Below are positions 11,631-21,826 of a DNA stretch of 64,000 nt, piece by piece. The stretch spans positions 210,834,117 to 210,898,116 of the forward strand of contig NC_081553.1 in NCBI RefSeq assembly GCF_963082655.1, in the 5' to 3' direction. The notes beneath the pieces are model-generated. The model did not search any database. It was not told the DNA's origin and worked only from the letters and a program-made list of their open reading frames with translations. The translations under genes and the position numbers were made by a program. The DNA is from Stomoxys calcitrans. Taxonomy: Eukaryota; Arthropoda; Insecta; Diptera; Muscidae. Numbering within the stretch: the stretch's first letter is position 1; each line of letters starts with the position of its first letter.

Positions 11631-13606
11631 TCGGGCGGTGGCGACTATATCATACCCTACACCACCGAGTCTGTCTATTACTATTAAGCAAATGAGACAT
11701 CAAATAAAACACCTCATGCAAAATTTTGTAAAGATCGGACTAGAATTTTGGCTGCTATAGCCATAATAGGCCATATCGGATGAAAGATATATATGGGAGC
11801 TGTATCAAAAACTGGACCGATTTTGATGAAATTATGCGGACAAGCAGAAACCTGAAATCAAACACCTCGTGCAAAATTTTGTAAAGGTCGGACTTAAATT
11901 GTGGCTATTACAGCTGTAATAGGTCATATCGGATGAAAGATATATATGGGAGCTATATCTAAAACTGGACCGATTGTGATGAAATTTCGCAAACAAGTTG
12001 AAACAGCAAATCAAATATCTCATGCAAAAATTTGTAAAGACCGGACTAGAATTGTGGCTGCTATATGTAAAGGGTGATTTTTTTGAGGTTAGGATTTTCA
12101 TGCATTAGTATTTGACAGATCACGTGGGATTTCAGACATGGTGTCAAAGAGAAAGATGCTCAGTATGCTTTGACATTTCATCATGAATAGACTTACTAAC
12201 GAGCAACGCTTGCAAATCATTGAATTTTATTACCAAAATCAGTGTTCGGTTCGAAATGTGTTCAAATTTTGACAAATTTTGTTCAGCGATGAGGCTCATT
12301 TCTGGTTGAATGGCTACGTAAATAAGCAAAATTGCCGCATTTGGAGTGAAGAGCAACCAGAAGCCGTTCAAGAACTGCCCATGCATCCCGAAAAATGCAC
12401 TGTTTGGTGTGGTTTGTACGCTGGTGGAATCATTGGACCGTATTTTTTCAAAGATGCTGTTGGACGCAACGTTACGGTGAATGAACACATTTCGAACCGA
12501 ACACTGATTTTGGTAATAAAATTCAATGATTTGCAAGCGTTGCTCGTTAGTAAGTCTATTCATGATGAAATGTCAAAGCATACTGAGCATCTTTCTCTTT
12601 GACACCATGTCTGAAATCCCACGTGATCTGTCAAATACTAATGCATGAAAATCCTAACCTCAAAAAAATCACCCTTTATATGGAAGCTATATCTAAAGCT
12701 GGACCGATTTTGATGAAATATTGCAGACGCGTTGAAATATCAAATCAAACACCTCGTTCAAAATTTTGTAAAGATCGGACTAGAAGTGTGGGTGTTACAG
12801 CCACAATAGGCCATATCGGATGAAAAATATGTATGGGAGCTATATCTAAAACTGGACCGATTTTTATGAAAAATAGCGGACAAATTGACGCCTCAAATCA
12901 AACACGCCATGTAAAATTTTGAAAAGATCGAAGAAGAATTGTGGCTGCTACAGCCAAAATAGGCCATATCGGATGAAAGATATAAATTGGAGCTATATGT
13001 AACACTGGACTGATTTTGATGAAATTTTGCAGACAAGTTGAAATATCAAATCAAACACCTCACGCAAAATTTTGAAAACATCGGATTTAAATTGTGGCTT
13101 CTACAGCCATAATAGGCCATATCGGATGAAAGATATATATGGGAGCTGTATCCAAAACAAAACCAATTTTGGTGAAATTTTGCGGACAAGTAGAAACATC
13201 AAGCCAAGCACCTTAAATCAAACAATTTTGCATAGATCGGGTGAAAACTGTGGCTCCTGCAGCCATAATAGCTTACCTCGGATGAAAGATATATATGTGA
13301 GTTATAATTAAATCTGGACCGATTTTTTTTTTTCCAAAATCAATGGCTTTCGTTCTTGAAATGGCATATGCAAAATTTGATGGTAATCGGACAACAAATG
13401 CGATTTGTACCTAGATCTCAATAATACATGGATAGACAGACGGACAGACAGACAGACAAACGGACATGGCTAAATCGAATCAGGAAGTAATTTTAGCCGA
13501 TCGGTATACTTAACAAAGGGTCTAGCTCGTCTCCTTTTGAGCGTTGCAAACAAATGCACAATGTTATACCCTGTTCCACAGTTGTGGTGTAGGGTATAAC
13601 AATATG
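11631..13606 (+). repeat. Family A repeat, long copy interrupted by a transposon
   Basis: The start GTCGGGCGGTGGCGACTATA with ATACCCTACACCACCGAG and the end TACCCTGTTCCACAGTTGTGG, then TGTAGGGTATAA, form inverted boundary boxes. Inside are units of about 160-170 bases with CATCGGATGAAAGATATATA-like, GGGAGCTATATCTAAAACTGG and CAAATCAAACACCTC words, then a GACAGACGGACAGACAGAC run. The array is split at 12070-12676 by a mariner-type element. Confidence 0.75.
12070..12676 (+). mobile_element. Mariner-superfamily deletion derivative with long inverted repeats
   Basis: The element is 607 bp, bounded by TA dinucleotides (12068-12069 and 12677-12678). Its ends AAGGGTGATTTTTTTGAGG and CCTCAAAAAAATCACCCTT are inverted repeats that continue inward for roughly 190-200 bases. 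The left arm codes MNRLTNEQRLQIIEFYYQNQ, the N-terminal DNA-binding start of a Tc1/mariner-type transposase. The middle keeps LFSDEAHFWLNGYVNKQNC and WCGLYAGGIIGPYFFKDA from the catalytic region. The rest of the transposase is deleted and the N-terminal segment reappears inverted as the right arm. It cannot make transposase and could move only with help in trans. Confidence 0.85.
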
Positions 13607-13610
13607 GAAA

Positions 13611-14440
13611 ATTCGACTTTTATAGGTTAGGTTAGGTTGGCATGGGGCGATATTTATCCGACCCATGCCACTACGGACATACACCTAAGCCAGTAATCGG
13701 CTTGTTGTGCGCTCTTAATATTAAAAAGTAAAAAGAAAATGTAAGCCTGGAATTCCCTACAATTTACAAAATCCCTAGTTGTTTTCCATACCACGTCCCT
13801 AAGTTGGTTCATATCTGGCATTGTGTCCCCACGTAAGTACCGGTGTCTGTTAAGCGCGAAAGACGGGCAATGACATAGCAAATGCTCCAAATTCTCTTCA
13901 TTTTCCCCACATCCCCTACACATGCTATCCTTTAACGTAGGAAATAATGCAACGACTCATCATCCTCCCCGCATGCACTACACACGTTGTCAATTGGCGA
14001 ACCTATTCTGCATAAGTGCGCCCATAGTCGTATGTATCCTGTAATGACACTGAAAGCCATACTGATTAGAGCTGGCAAACTATCGATAAGCGCAACATTC
14101 GATATTTTCGATAGTTTGAATAATAAATATCGATAGTATCGATACCATCGTTAATTTCCCATAACCCATATTTCAAACGAAAATCAGAAATCATTGTACA
14201 AAATGTTAGCCTAATTGGATGAAAATTGCGCCCTCTATAGGCGCAGTGTATCTTTAAGGATGCATTCTTTGCTTATTTTTGCAAACAATTATACTTTTGC
14301 GATATCGATTATCCATCGGAAAAATGTCAATCGATATTCAGCCAAAAATTTAATATCAATAGTGACATCGATATTTTGCCAGCTCTGATACTGGTCTTCT
14401 TCCCACTATTCCTTCGTCTTTTCGCCATCCGGGTCCTTTT
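13611..14440 (-). mobile_element. LINE 3' fragment, split by a MITE
   Basis: The - strand codes MCRGCGENEENLEHLLCHCP, the zinc-knuckle-like CxxC...HxxxxC tail found after the RNase H domain of many insect LINEs. It continues to a non-coding end with ACAACAAGCCGATTACTGGC, then an AACCTAACCTAACCTA tail (13620-13635 read in reverse). The upstream coding part is interrupted by a MITE at 14067-14384 and resumes to about 14440. The + strand LINE at 47.7-49.0 kb has the same tail sequence. Confidence 0.7.
14067..14384. mobile_element. MITE with AGCTGGCAAA termini and TATCGAT-rich interior
   Basis: The inverted ends AGCTGGCAAAC (left) and TTTTGCCAGCT (right) enclose ATCGATA-rich DNA with AATATCGATAGTATCGATAC. 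CTGAT occurs on both sides (14062-14066 and 14385-14389) and is a possible target duplication. Related pieces lie at 46384-46480 and 61797-61950. No ORF is present. Confidence 0.65.
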
Positions 14441-14488
14441 CGACATTACTTTTTAGTATTTAAAGCGCAAAACAAGTAAATCCACCAA

Positions 14489-14530
14489 ATGCCAATATCG
14501 ATATACACCTCGATATTGCCATTTGGCGGA
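14489..14530. repeat. Short hairpin-forming inverted repeat
   Basis: CCAAATGCCAATATCGA faces TCGATATTGCCATTTGG with one mismatch in 17 and a spacer of only a few bases. Its function is unknown; it may be the collapsed ends of a small element. Confidence 0.6.
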
Positions 14531-14559
14531 TTAACATCCGCACCTTCTTTTCAAGCTAA

Positions 14560-14806
14560 CCCAACTTACATACTTACTTACTTATTTCCTTACTTACTCA
14601 CTTACTTTTTAGTTACTTGCTTACTTTATACCTACATACTTATTAACTTACTTATTTACTATTATTTACTTACTTACCCTTTTTACCTACTTACACATAT
14701 ATTTACTTACATACTTATTTACTTTCTTACTGACTTACCTACTTATTACTTACTTACTCACTTATTACTTACTTGCTTACTTACTTATTAATTTACTTGC
14801 TTACTT
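14560..14806. repeat. CTTA tetranucleotide microsatellite, left part
   Basis: Degenerate repeats of ACTT/CTTA (TTACTTACTTACTTATT and similar) run up to the TA where the first Tc1 element sits. The 100-residue ORF here is only the translated microsatellite. Confidence 0.85.
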
Positions 14807-14807
14807 A

Positions 14808-16446
14808 CAGCGGTCAAAAAAAGTATTCATCATTCAATGTTTTTTTTTAATAAGTCTACAAAAGACAATTGGAATAAAAACATATTAAACTAATGATGCA
14901 GTAGTGCTTGTGTGATATATATGTACACAATTTCATTGTTTTTAAAGAAAAAAATAGTATTTATTGGAACAAAAAGGGCCATTTTACAGCTGAACACAAA
15001 AAATTAAACAAAAAAAGTATTCATCATTGCAAAAAAACAAAAAAAATAAATAACATAATTTAAAAAAATTAATACTTTGTTATTCGACCACCGCGTCTTA
15101 TAACTTCTTTTAAACGGTTTGACATCGATTGGACTAATTTAGCGGTTATATTTTGGTCTATATTAGTCCATTCCTCCATTATCACCTGTTGCATTTGACT
15201 CTTGCTCGAAAAATTGCGCGTTCTCAATTTGCGTTCGAGATGTTCCCAAAGATGTTCAATTGGGTTTAAGTCGGGACTTTGAGGAGGAGTTTTAATGACT
15301 TTGGGGCAGTTATACAGCATCCACATCTTGGTATTTAAAGCAGAATGTTTGGGGTCATTATCTTGATAATATTGAAAGTTATTACCAAGCCCAAGTTTTA
15401 CAGCACTATCTTTTAAATTCCTCTTTAAAATGTCAATGTAATACTTATGATCCATTACTCCATTAATAATTTCAAGATTTCCCGCTCCTGAAGCCGCCAT
15501 ACACCCCCAAACCATTAAACCACCTCCACCATGTTTTACAGTAGCAACTGTGTTTCGTTCTTCAAGCTCTGTATTTGGTTTTCTGTACACTATGACCTTT
15601 CCATCGCACCCAAAAAGATTAAACTTGCTCTCGTCTGCAAAAATAACTGTTTTCCAAAATGATTCGGGCTGTTTTACATACATTTTTGCGAAGTTTAGCC
15701 TTTTCACTCGGTTTATTTTATTTATAAAGGGCTTCTTACGTGCAGTTCTTTCTCTGTAACTATGCCTTTTGAGTGTATTTCGAATTGTTTGTGTAGTAAC
15801 TTCCTTCCCTAAATATTCCATAGTGTTTTTACGAAGAATGGTCGCATTTGTCTTCGGAGTTTTCTGAACTTGCCGCACTAGCCAACGCACATCTCCAACT
15901 GAAAGTGCTTTTGGTCGACCAGATCTTGGTTTATTGTCAACAGTTTTCGTTTCTGTCCACTTTCTGACGATGGATTGTATAGTAGATCGTGGTCTATTTA
16001 ATATTTCACTGATAGTTTTTTGAGTTAAACCATTCCTGTAGTGTTTTATTATCAAAACTTTTACCTCATCAGAAACCTCGTTTTGCTTACGACCCATTTT
16101 GACAAAAACTATATTTTCAATGAAATTAAATATTTGCTGTCAAGGGCAAAGCCTCCTTTACTAAATAAAACAGAAAAGGGGGATTCCCAAATAATATTTG
16201 AATTTGACTTTGATGATAGCACATCAATGATGAATACTTTTTTTGTTCTGTTTTTGGTGTTATTATATAAAATTGCATTTTTTGCGCTAATTAAATTTAT
16301 TTTTTGAATTTATTTTAAAACATATTACGAAAAATAAACTATTGCATAAAACTGCATTATTTGTTTACTTTAAATTTTCTTCAATTACCCAAAATAAGTG
16401 AATTTATTATCAATTTTGCTAATGATGAATACTTTTTTGACCGCTG
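14808..16446 (-). mobile_element. Intact Tc1-family transposon, copy 1
   Basis: The element is 1639 bp between TA dinucleotides at 14806-14807 and 16447-16448. The terminal inverted repeats begin CAGCGGTCAAAAAAAGTATT and pair over about 27 bases. A second copy of the inner motif AAAAAAAGTATTCATCATT lies about 200 bp inward at 15010-15028, and its inverse at 16226-16244, giving the IR/DR layout known from several Tc1-like elements. The single ORF at 15069-16097 is unbroken. The ends resemble what I recall of Bari elements, but I do not assign a named family. Confidence 0.93.
15069..16097 (-). CDS. Tc1-type transposase (DD34E), copy 1
   Basis: A 342-residue complete ORF starting MGRKQNEVSDEV. 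The N-terminus (about residues 5-110) holds two helix-turn-helix DNA-binding subdomains joined by a GRPK linker (residues 60-63, within PRSGRPKALS). The RNase H-like catalytic core has D155 (in VIFADESKFN), D246 (in YYQDNDPKHS) and E281 (in SPDLNPIEHLWE). The 34 residues between D246 and E281 make it DD34E, as expected for Tc1 cut-and-paste transposases that target TA. Length and motifs are all normal for an active enzyme. It differs from the neighbouring copy at only four residues (Y20, V44, E116, N182 here). Confidence 0.95.
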   Translation of the reverse strand: MGRKQNEVSDEVKVLIIKHYRNGLTQKTISEILNRPRSTIQSIVRKWTETKTVDNKPRSGRPKALSVGDVRWLVRQVQKTPKTNATILRKNTMEYLGKEVTTQTIRNTLKRHSYRERTARKKPFINKINRVKRLNFAKMYVKQPESFWKTVIFADESKFNLFGCDGKVIVYRKPNTELEERNTVATVKHGGGGLMVWGCMAASGAGNLEIINGVMDHKYYIDILKRNLKDSAVKLGLGNNFQYYQDNDPKHSALNTKMWMLYNCPKVIKTPPQSPDLNPIEHLWEHLERKLRTRNFSSKSQMQQVIMEEWTNIDQNITAKLVQSMSNRLKEVIRRGGRITKY

Positions 16447-16452
16447 TACCTA

Positions 16453-18092
16453 CAGCGGTCAAAAAAAGTATTCATCATTCAATGTTTTTTTTTTAATAAG
16501 TCTACAAAAGACAATTGGAATAAAAACATATTAAACTAATGATGCAGTAGTGCTTGTGTGATATATATGTACACAATTTCATTGTTTTTAAAGAAAAAAA
16601 TAGTATTTATTGGAACAAAAAGGGCCATTTTACAGCTGAACACAAAAAATTAAACAAAAAAAGTATTCATCATTGCAAAAAAACAAAAAAATAAATAACA
16701 TAATTTAAAAAAATTAATACTTTGTTATTCGACCACCGCGTCTTATAACTTCTTTTAAACGGTTTGACATCGATTGGACTAATTTAGCGGTTATATTTTG
16801 GTCTATATTAGTCCATTCCTCCATTATCACCTGTTGCATTTGACTCTTGCTCGAAAAATTGCGCGTTCTCAATTTGCGTTCGAGATGTTCCCAAAGATGT
16901 TCAATTGGGTTCAAGTCGGGACTTTGAGGAGGAGTTTTAATGACTTTGGGGCAGTTATACAGCATCCACATCTTGGTATTTAAAGCAGAATGTTTGGGGT
17001 CATTATCTTGATAATATTGAAAGTTATTACCAAGCCCAAGTTTTACAGCACTATCTTTTAAATTCCTCTTTAAAATGTCAATGTAATACTTATGATCCAT
17101 TACTCCATTAATAATTTCAAGATTTCCCGCTCCTGAAGCCGCCATACACCCCCAAACCATTAAACCACCTCCACCATGTTTTACAGTAGCAACTGTTTTT
17201 CGTTCTTCAAGCTCTGTATTTGGTTTTCTGTACACTATGACCTTTCCATCGCACCCAAAAAGATTAAACTTGCTCTCGTCTGCAAAAATGACTGTTTTCC
17301 AAAATGATTCGGGCTGTTTTACATACATTTTTGCGAAGTTTAGCCTTTTCACTCGGTTTATTTTATTTATAAAGGGCTTCTTACGTGCAGTTCTTCCTCT
17401 GTAACTATGCCTTTTGAGTGTATTTCGAATTGTTTGTGTAGTAACTTCCTTCCCTAAATATTCCATAGTGTTTTTACGAAGAATGGTCGCATTTGTCTTC
17501 GGAGTTTTCTGAACTTGCCGCACTAGCCAACGCACATCTCCAACTGAAAGTGCTTTTGGTCGACCAGATCTTGGTTTATTGTCAACAGTTTTCGTTTCTG
17601 TCCACTTTCTGATGATGGATTGTATAGTAGATCGTGGTCTATTTAATATTTCACTGATAGTTTTTTGAGTTAAACCATTCCTGTGGTGTTTTATTATCAA
17701 AACTTTTACCTCATCAGAAACCTCGTTTTGCTTACGACCCATTTTGACAAAAACTATATTTTCAATGAAATTAAATATTTGCTGTCAAGGGCAAAGCCTC
17801 CTTTACTAAATAAAACAGAAAAGGGGGATTCCCAAATAATATTTGAATTTGACTTTGATGATAGCACATCAATGATGAATACTTTTTTTGTTCTGTTTTT
17901 GGTGTTATTATATAAAATTGCATTTTTTGCGCTAATTAAATTTATTTTTTGAATTTATTTTAAAACATATTACGAAAAATAAACTATTGCATAAAACTGC
18001 ATTATTTGTTTACTTTAAATTTTCTTCAATTACCCAAAATAAGTGAATTTATTATCAATTTTGCTAATGATGAATACTTTTTTTGACCGCTG
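16453..18092 (-). mobile_element. Intact Tc1-family transposon, copy 2
   Basis: The element is 1640 bp, bounded by TA at 16451-16452 and 18093-18094, in the same orientation as copy 1 and separated from it only by TACCTA. Termini, inner direct repeats and ORF match copy 1 almost base for base. The spacer fits the host microsatellite (TTACCTACTT), so this looks like two insertions at neighbouring TA sites rather than a duplication of one locus. Confidence 0.93.
16714..17742 (-). CDS. Tc1-type transposase (DD34E), copy 2
   Basis: A 342-residue complete ORF with the same catalytic D155/D246/E281 triad, GRPK linker and helix-turn-helix N-terminus as copy 1. Relative to copy 1 it has H20, I44, G116 and K182. 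Two nearly identical intact ORFs indicate recent arrival. The change at 182 follows a conserved ELEER turn and G116 lies in the inter-domain region, so neither removes a catalytic residue. Either copy could be the active one. Confidence 0.95.
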   Translation of the reverse strand: MGRKQNEVSDEVKVLIIKHHRNGLTQKTISEILNRPRSTIQSIIRKWTETKTVDNKPRSGRPKALSVGDVRWLVRQVQKTPKTNATILRKNTMEYLGKEVTTQTIRNTLKRHSYRGRTARKKPFINKINRVKRLNFAKMYVKQPESFWKTVIFADESKFNLFGCDGKVIVYRKPNTELEERKTVATVKHGGGGLMVWGCMAASGAGNLEIINGVMDHKYYIDILKRNLKDSAVKLGLGNNFQYYQDNDPKHSALNTKMWMLYNCPKVIKTPPQSPDLNPIEHLWEHLERKLRTRNFSSKSQMQQVIMEEWTNIDQNITAKLVQSMSNRLKEVIRRGGRITKY

Positions 18093-18181
18093 TACTTACT
18101 TATTTATTTACCTACTTATGTACTTATTTATTTACCTACTTACTTATTTATTTTCTTACTTAATTACGTTCTTACTTACCA
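18093..18181. repeat. CTTA tetranucleotide microsatellite, right part
   Basis: TACTTACTTATTTATTTACC and similar words continue the microsatellite at 14560-14806 after the two Tc1 insertions. Confidence 0.8.
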
Positions 18182-18870
18182 ATTAATGTTTTAATTGATA
18201 CTGCTGCAATCACGACAATGATCATATCAATGACCGTTTTTGAAAAGTAATTGGAAAAATGTTCTATTAAAAAATGATTTGAAATTTTTGAATTTTCAAT
18301 TAATTTTTAATTGATCATATTATAAAATATTGAAATTCACACAGATGCTTACCTCCTGGGACATGAACTTAAGGTGCGTTGTTTGGGAAAAGATCCGTGT
18401 GCTACCGTATAAAAAACACCCGCGGGGGTTCTCCCAAAAATTTTGGCTATTGGACAGGTGTGCCATTTAGATTTTTTATTGTCGTAACAGTATGTTGTGC
18501 ATTGAGGCAGACCTCCTTACCGATGAAGGACTCCGTCTTTGAAATCTCCGTTATATAGTAGGGGTCAGAATGAATTTACTTAAGCACCATATCTGAAAAT
18601 TTGTTTAACATTCGATTAAAAAAATGATTTATACAATTAATTTTTTTAATTGAAAATTACAAAATTTTCAATTACGATTGTGATTGAAAAAATTTTCAGA
18701 TTCAAAAAAAAAAAATTATTTTTTTTAAATTAAAAATGGCAAACATTTTAATCACAACTGTAATTGTAAAAAATCATTTTCCATTAAAAAATTATTGAAC
18801 CAATTATTTCTTTTATTGAAATGATTTTATTGTCAATAAAATTTTTAATTGAACATTTTTTTGCGATTAT
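18182..18870. repeat. CAATTAA-rich family E-like repeats
   Basis: Two AT-rich parts (18182-18345 and 18600-18870) share AATTAATTTTTAATTG words with 5860-5977. Between them, around 18485-18530, is a weak match to the short GAGGC.GC.CTTGCCGATGAAGGACTCC retroposon described at 40498. Confidence 0.45.
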
Positions 18871-20314
18871 TTTCTGTTCAATAATGACATTAACTGGTAC
18901 TGAATTTTCTGGACTGGTCTGTCGAAAAATGCTTTGATGTTGCCAAAAGAGATGGAAATTGTGAATCTGTTTATTTTGGGGTTTTCCCTGGTTTCGTTGT
19001 ATTTTTGGATCATATTAAATACATGTTATGCAAAGAATTAAAGAAAATGTACAATTAATTTAATATAATTTGCGGTCAATGCTATTTTTTTGCACACAAC
19101 TGTAGATCTTCTTGGCTAAAAACAAATACTAAATTAATGTATTCATTGCAGTTACGTTAAACCCATAACTTTTTTTCTCAATCTTGCAGTTAATGTCTTT
19201 ACTTCCGTTGCATTGCGTTGCAAGTTCATATATTATTTTGGCGTTGTTATGTCAAATAGTAAAATAGACTGGCGTCTAAAACTCAGCACCTACTAGACAA
19301 GAGTTTTATCTCTAGAAAAAAAATGTTGTTTTGTATTTAAAGTATTTTTTACAAACCCCAAAAACGTGATCACAAAGCTTTTCGTTATGTTTTCTTCTCA
19401 CCCATTGGTTTCTTCAAGGTATCTTCAAGAAAAAGCAATGAGACACCGGTGTGGGTTTTTGAAAAACCATACTGACTTTAACATTTTTGTTTTTGGTTTG
19501 TTTGCAAAATTTGTTTATTGTGGAGGTATAAATTCCAATCAACCAATACTCCACCATATCTTTTAGCCCTGCCTCCTACTAAAGCTGTAATCAGTTGGCG
19601 CCCATTGATAATAATATTTCTGAGGAATATCTAAAGGCAATATTGGTTTGACGAAAGGAAATTAAAAAACAAAAAACGGTTTTGAATTATCGCTAATTGG
19701 CAATATCGTTTGGGGGTTGCGTTCAAAGCATTTTGATAAAACCATTTATCTGAAAATAGTGTGGCACTCTCTTATGTGCGACGTTTTTAATTAGTTGGGA
19801 GTTGAGAAATCATACTTATCGATCACTACAAATGGTCACAGTGATTATGCATACTTAAAAAAAAGGGGCCATTTATGCAGAAGGCTGTCTGTTGATTTTT
19901 GATGTTTTTTCTATCATTCTTATCATGTCTATGTAATGTTTCTATACTTTTTATAGAATTTCAACATATTATGCCAAATATGCCACATTTATAACACCAT
20001 ACTTACAGTATGCGCCCTTAAGTTTCAAATATTAATTGCCACTTTTATGACAATATCTGTAATGGTCTAAGTTAGCGTCCCTACGACAGACATGGCTAAA
20101 TCGATTTTGAACTCATGTGCAGAAGATTATAAAAATCAGCACAATGTTTTCTATTATCAGCAACATTTTTTCTATCATGTATGTCTACCGATTACAGACG
20201 TTCAAGTATCAGATAGTTACAATTGGCTTTGTATCAGGTATCGGGCTATTATGAGTATGTAGAAATGTAATTGATAACCTGTAGCCGCATTTTATTCTGT
20301 AATCATTTTATAAC
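18871..20314. other. Intron 1 sequence without recognised feature
   Basis: AT-rich sequence with short ORFs only. Some phrases near 20090 (GACAGACATGGCTAAATCGA) recall the 3' part of family A/B repeats, so part of this may be very old repeat. Confidence 0.4.
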
Positions 20315-21826
20315 CTAATAGTTGGACAGGGCCCGCTCCGCTGCGCCTTCTTTCAATCTCTTATTTTATCTGTGCCTTATAATGACATGGTCAGAAATAA
20401 GTCCTGTTTGGGGGTGCTGGTACGGCCATTCAGATATTTCGACCCAATGTGGATATCATATTGGTGCTCTACTCCCAAATACATTTCATTTGACTCTTAT
20501 GTTGCTATGGTAGGTAAATATGTCCGGTATGGGGTATTTTTGGGGGGGTAAGGCGGACCCATAGGCTATATAATTTTTTGATATCAAATTCGTGCTCTAG
20601 TCTCAAATACCTTTCATTTGAGCCCCATAATGTCATTATTGGTCTATATTTCCATTTGGCGGGCTTGAGAGGTAGGGCGGCCCCCCCAAATATCCCGCCA
20701 TAAATCAGGATACCAAATTTCTGTAATAAACAAACCAAATTTCGATTAAATCGTTTCACCCATCTCAGAGATCTGGCATTTTTGAAAATAGGGCAAGGGG
20801 AGGGTCATCCCATTAAAGTTTGGATGTTAGATCTACTTTATTCTCTTAGTTTTGGTGGTAGATTGGAATAGCCACACCCTTAGCCCTTTGAAAGTGGATA
20901 TCAGATTCATATTTTACTCCCATAAACCACATTTGAGCTACATATTGCTATAATCGGTATATATGTGTGTGGCTAGGGGGAGTTTATGAGGTGAGAGGTC
21001 CATGAAACACTTGGCCATAAAACACGTATCAGATTTGAGCCCCTTTTTGCCATAATCCACAAATATGAGGGGTATGTAGGGTGGGGCGGCCACCCACGCA
21101 CTTAGCCCTAAAAAATATCCGCATCGTGATTTATTCTCAAATTTCTTTTATTTGAGCACCAATTGCCATTGGTTTAGGGGGAGTTTATGGACGATCCCCA
21201 AATACTTGGCCTCATAATTTGATAACAAATTCGTTTTGTACTATCAATTGCCATGGTAGGCACACATGGCTGGTTTGAAAGGAGGAGTTTAAGAGGCGGA
21301 CCCTGAAGTAATATAAGCATCGTGCTAGAGCACAATTTTGTTTTGCCCTATAATGTCAAGCATTTTTAAGGTGTCTATCAAGATATTCAGGGCAACGGGT
21401 CTCGTTCAGATCAACACTAAATAATTGTTTTTGTTTTGGTTATCTTCATTGAAAATAATATTGCAAAGCTACCACTTGGGATACCACATTTGTAAAGATC
21501 CGCAGGTCCTCCTGTGTCCATCCCAATTTGAGAGTAAAAGGTCTCCTCTACTACCATAGACCTTTAATACTTGTCCTATTCTATCCTGATCGGCTTTCAT
21601 ATATCATTTTTAAAATTTTTTGGGTAGGATAGGGGGAGAGGGTTGCTCTCTGATATATCCTTTCATTTGAGTACAATATATTCGTATTCTTATAACAGAT
21701 GTATACTCAACTTTCAAACAGCTTTCACTTGATATCCGTATTGTCCCAGTTGGTAAATAAGCCTTACTGGGGGGTTTTGGAGGGTGGGGAGGGGATACAT
21801 AGCAAGGAATACATTTTTATATCAGA
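20315..21826 (+). repeat. Family D tandem-unit repeat, copy 1
   Basis: The head GGCCCGCTCCGCTGCGCCTT is followed by units of about 150 bases. Each has CAAATACCTTTCATTTGAGCC, a CATA.TG.CAT.GT stretch, then a G-rich part with GG.GG.GG.C.CCCC and TTGGCCC. Translations are G/W/P-rich artefacts. The copy runs straight into copy 2. Confidence 0.7.

Noticed and set aside
14489..14791. 100-residue + strand ORF
   Set aside because: It is the translation of the CTTA microsatellite (Y/L/T-rich low complexity).
15550..15759. ORFs on the + strand opposite the transposases (also 16041-16307, 16798-16983, 17683-17952)
   Set aside because: They are shadows of the Tc1 transposase genes and their ends, repeated identically in both copies.
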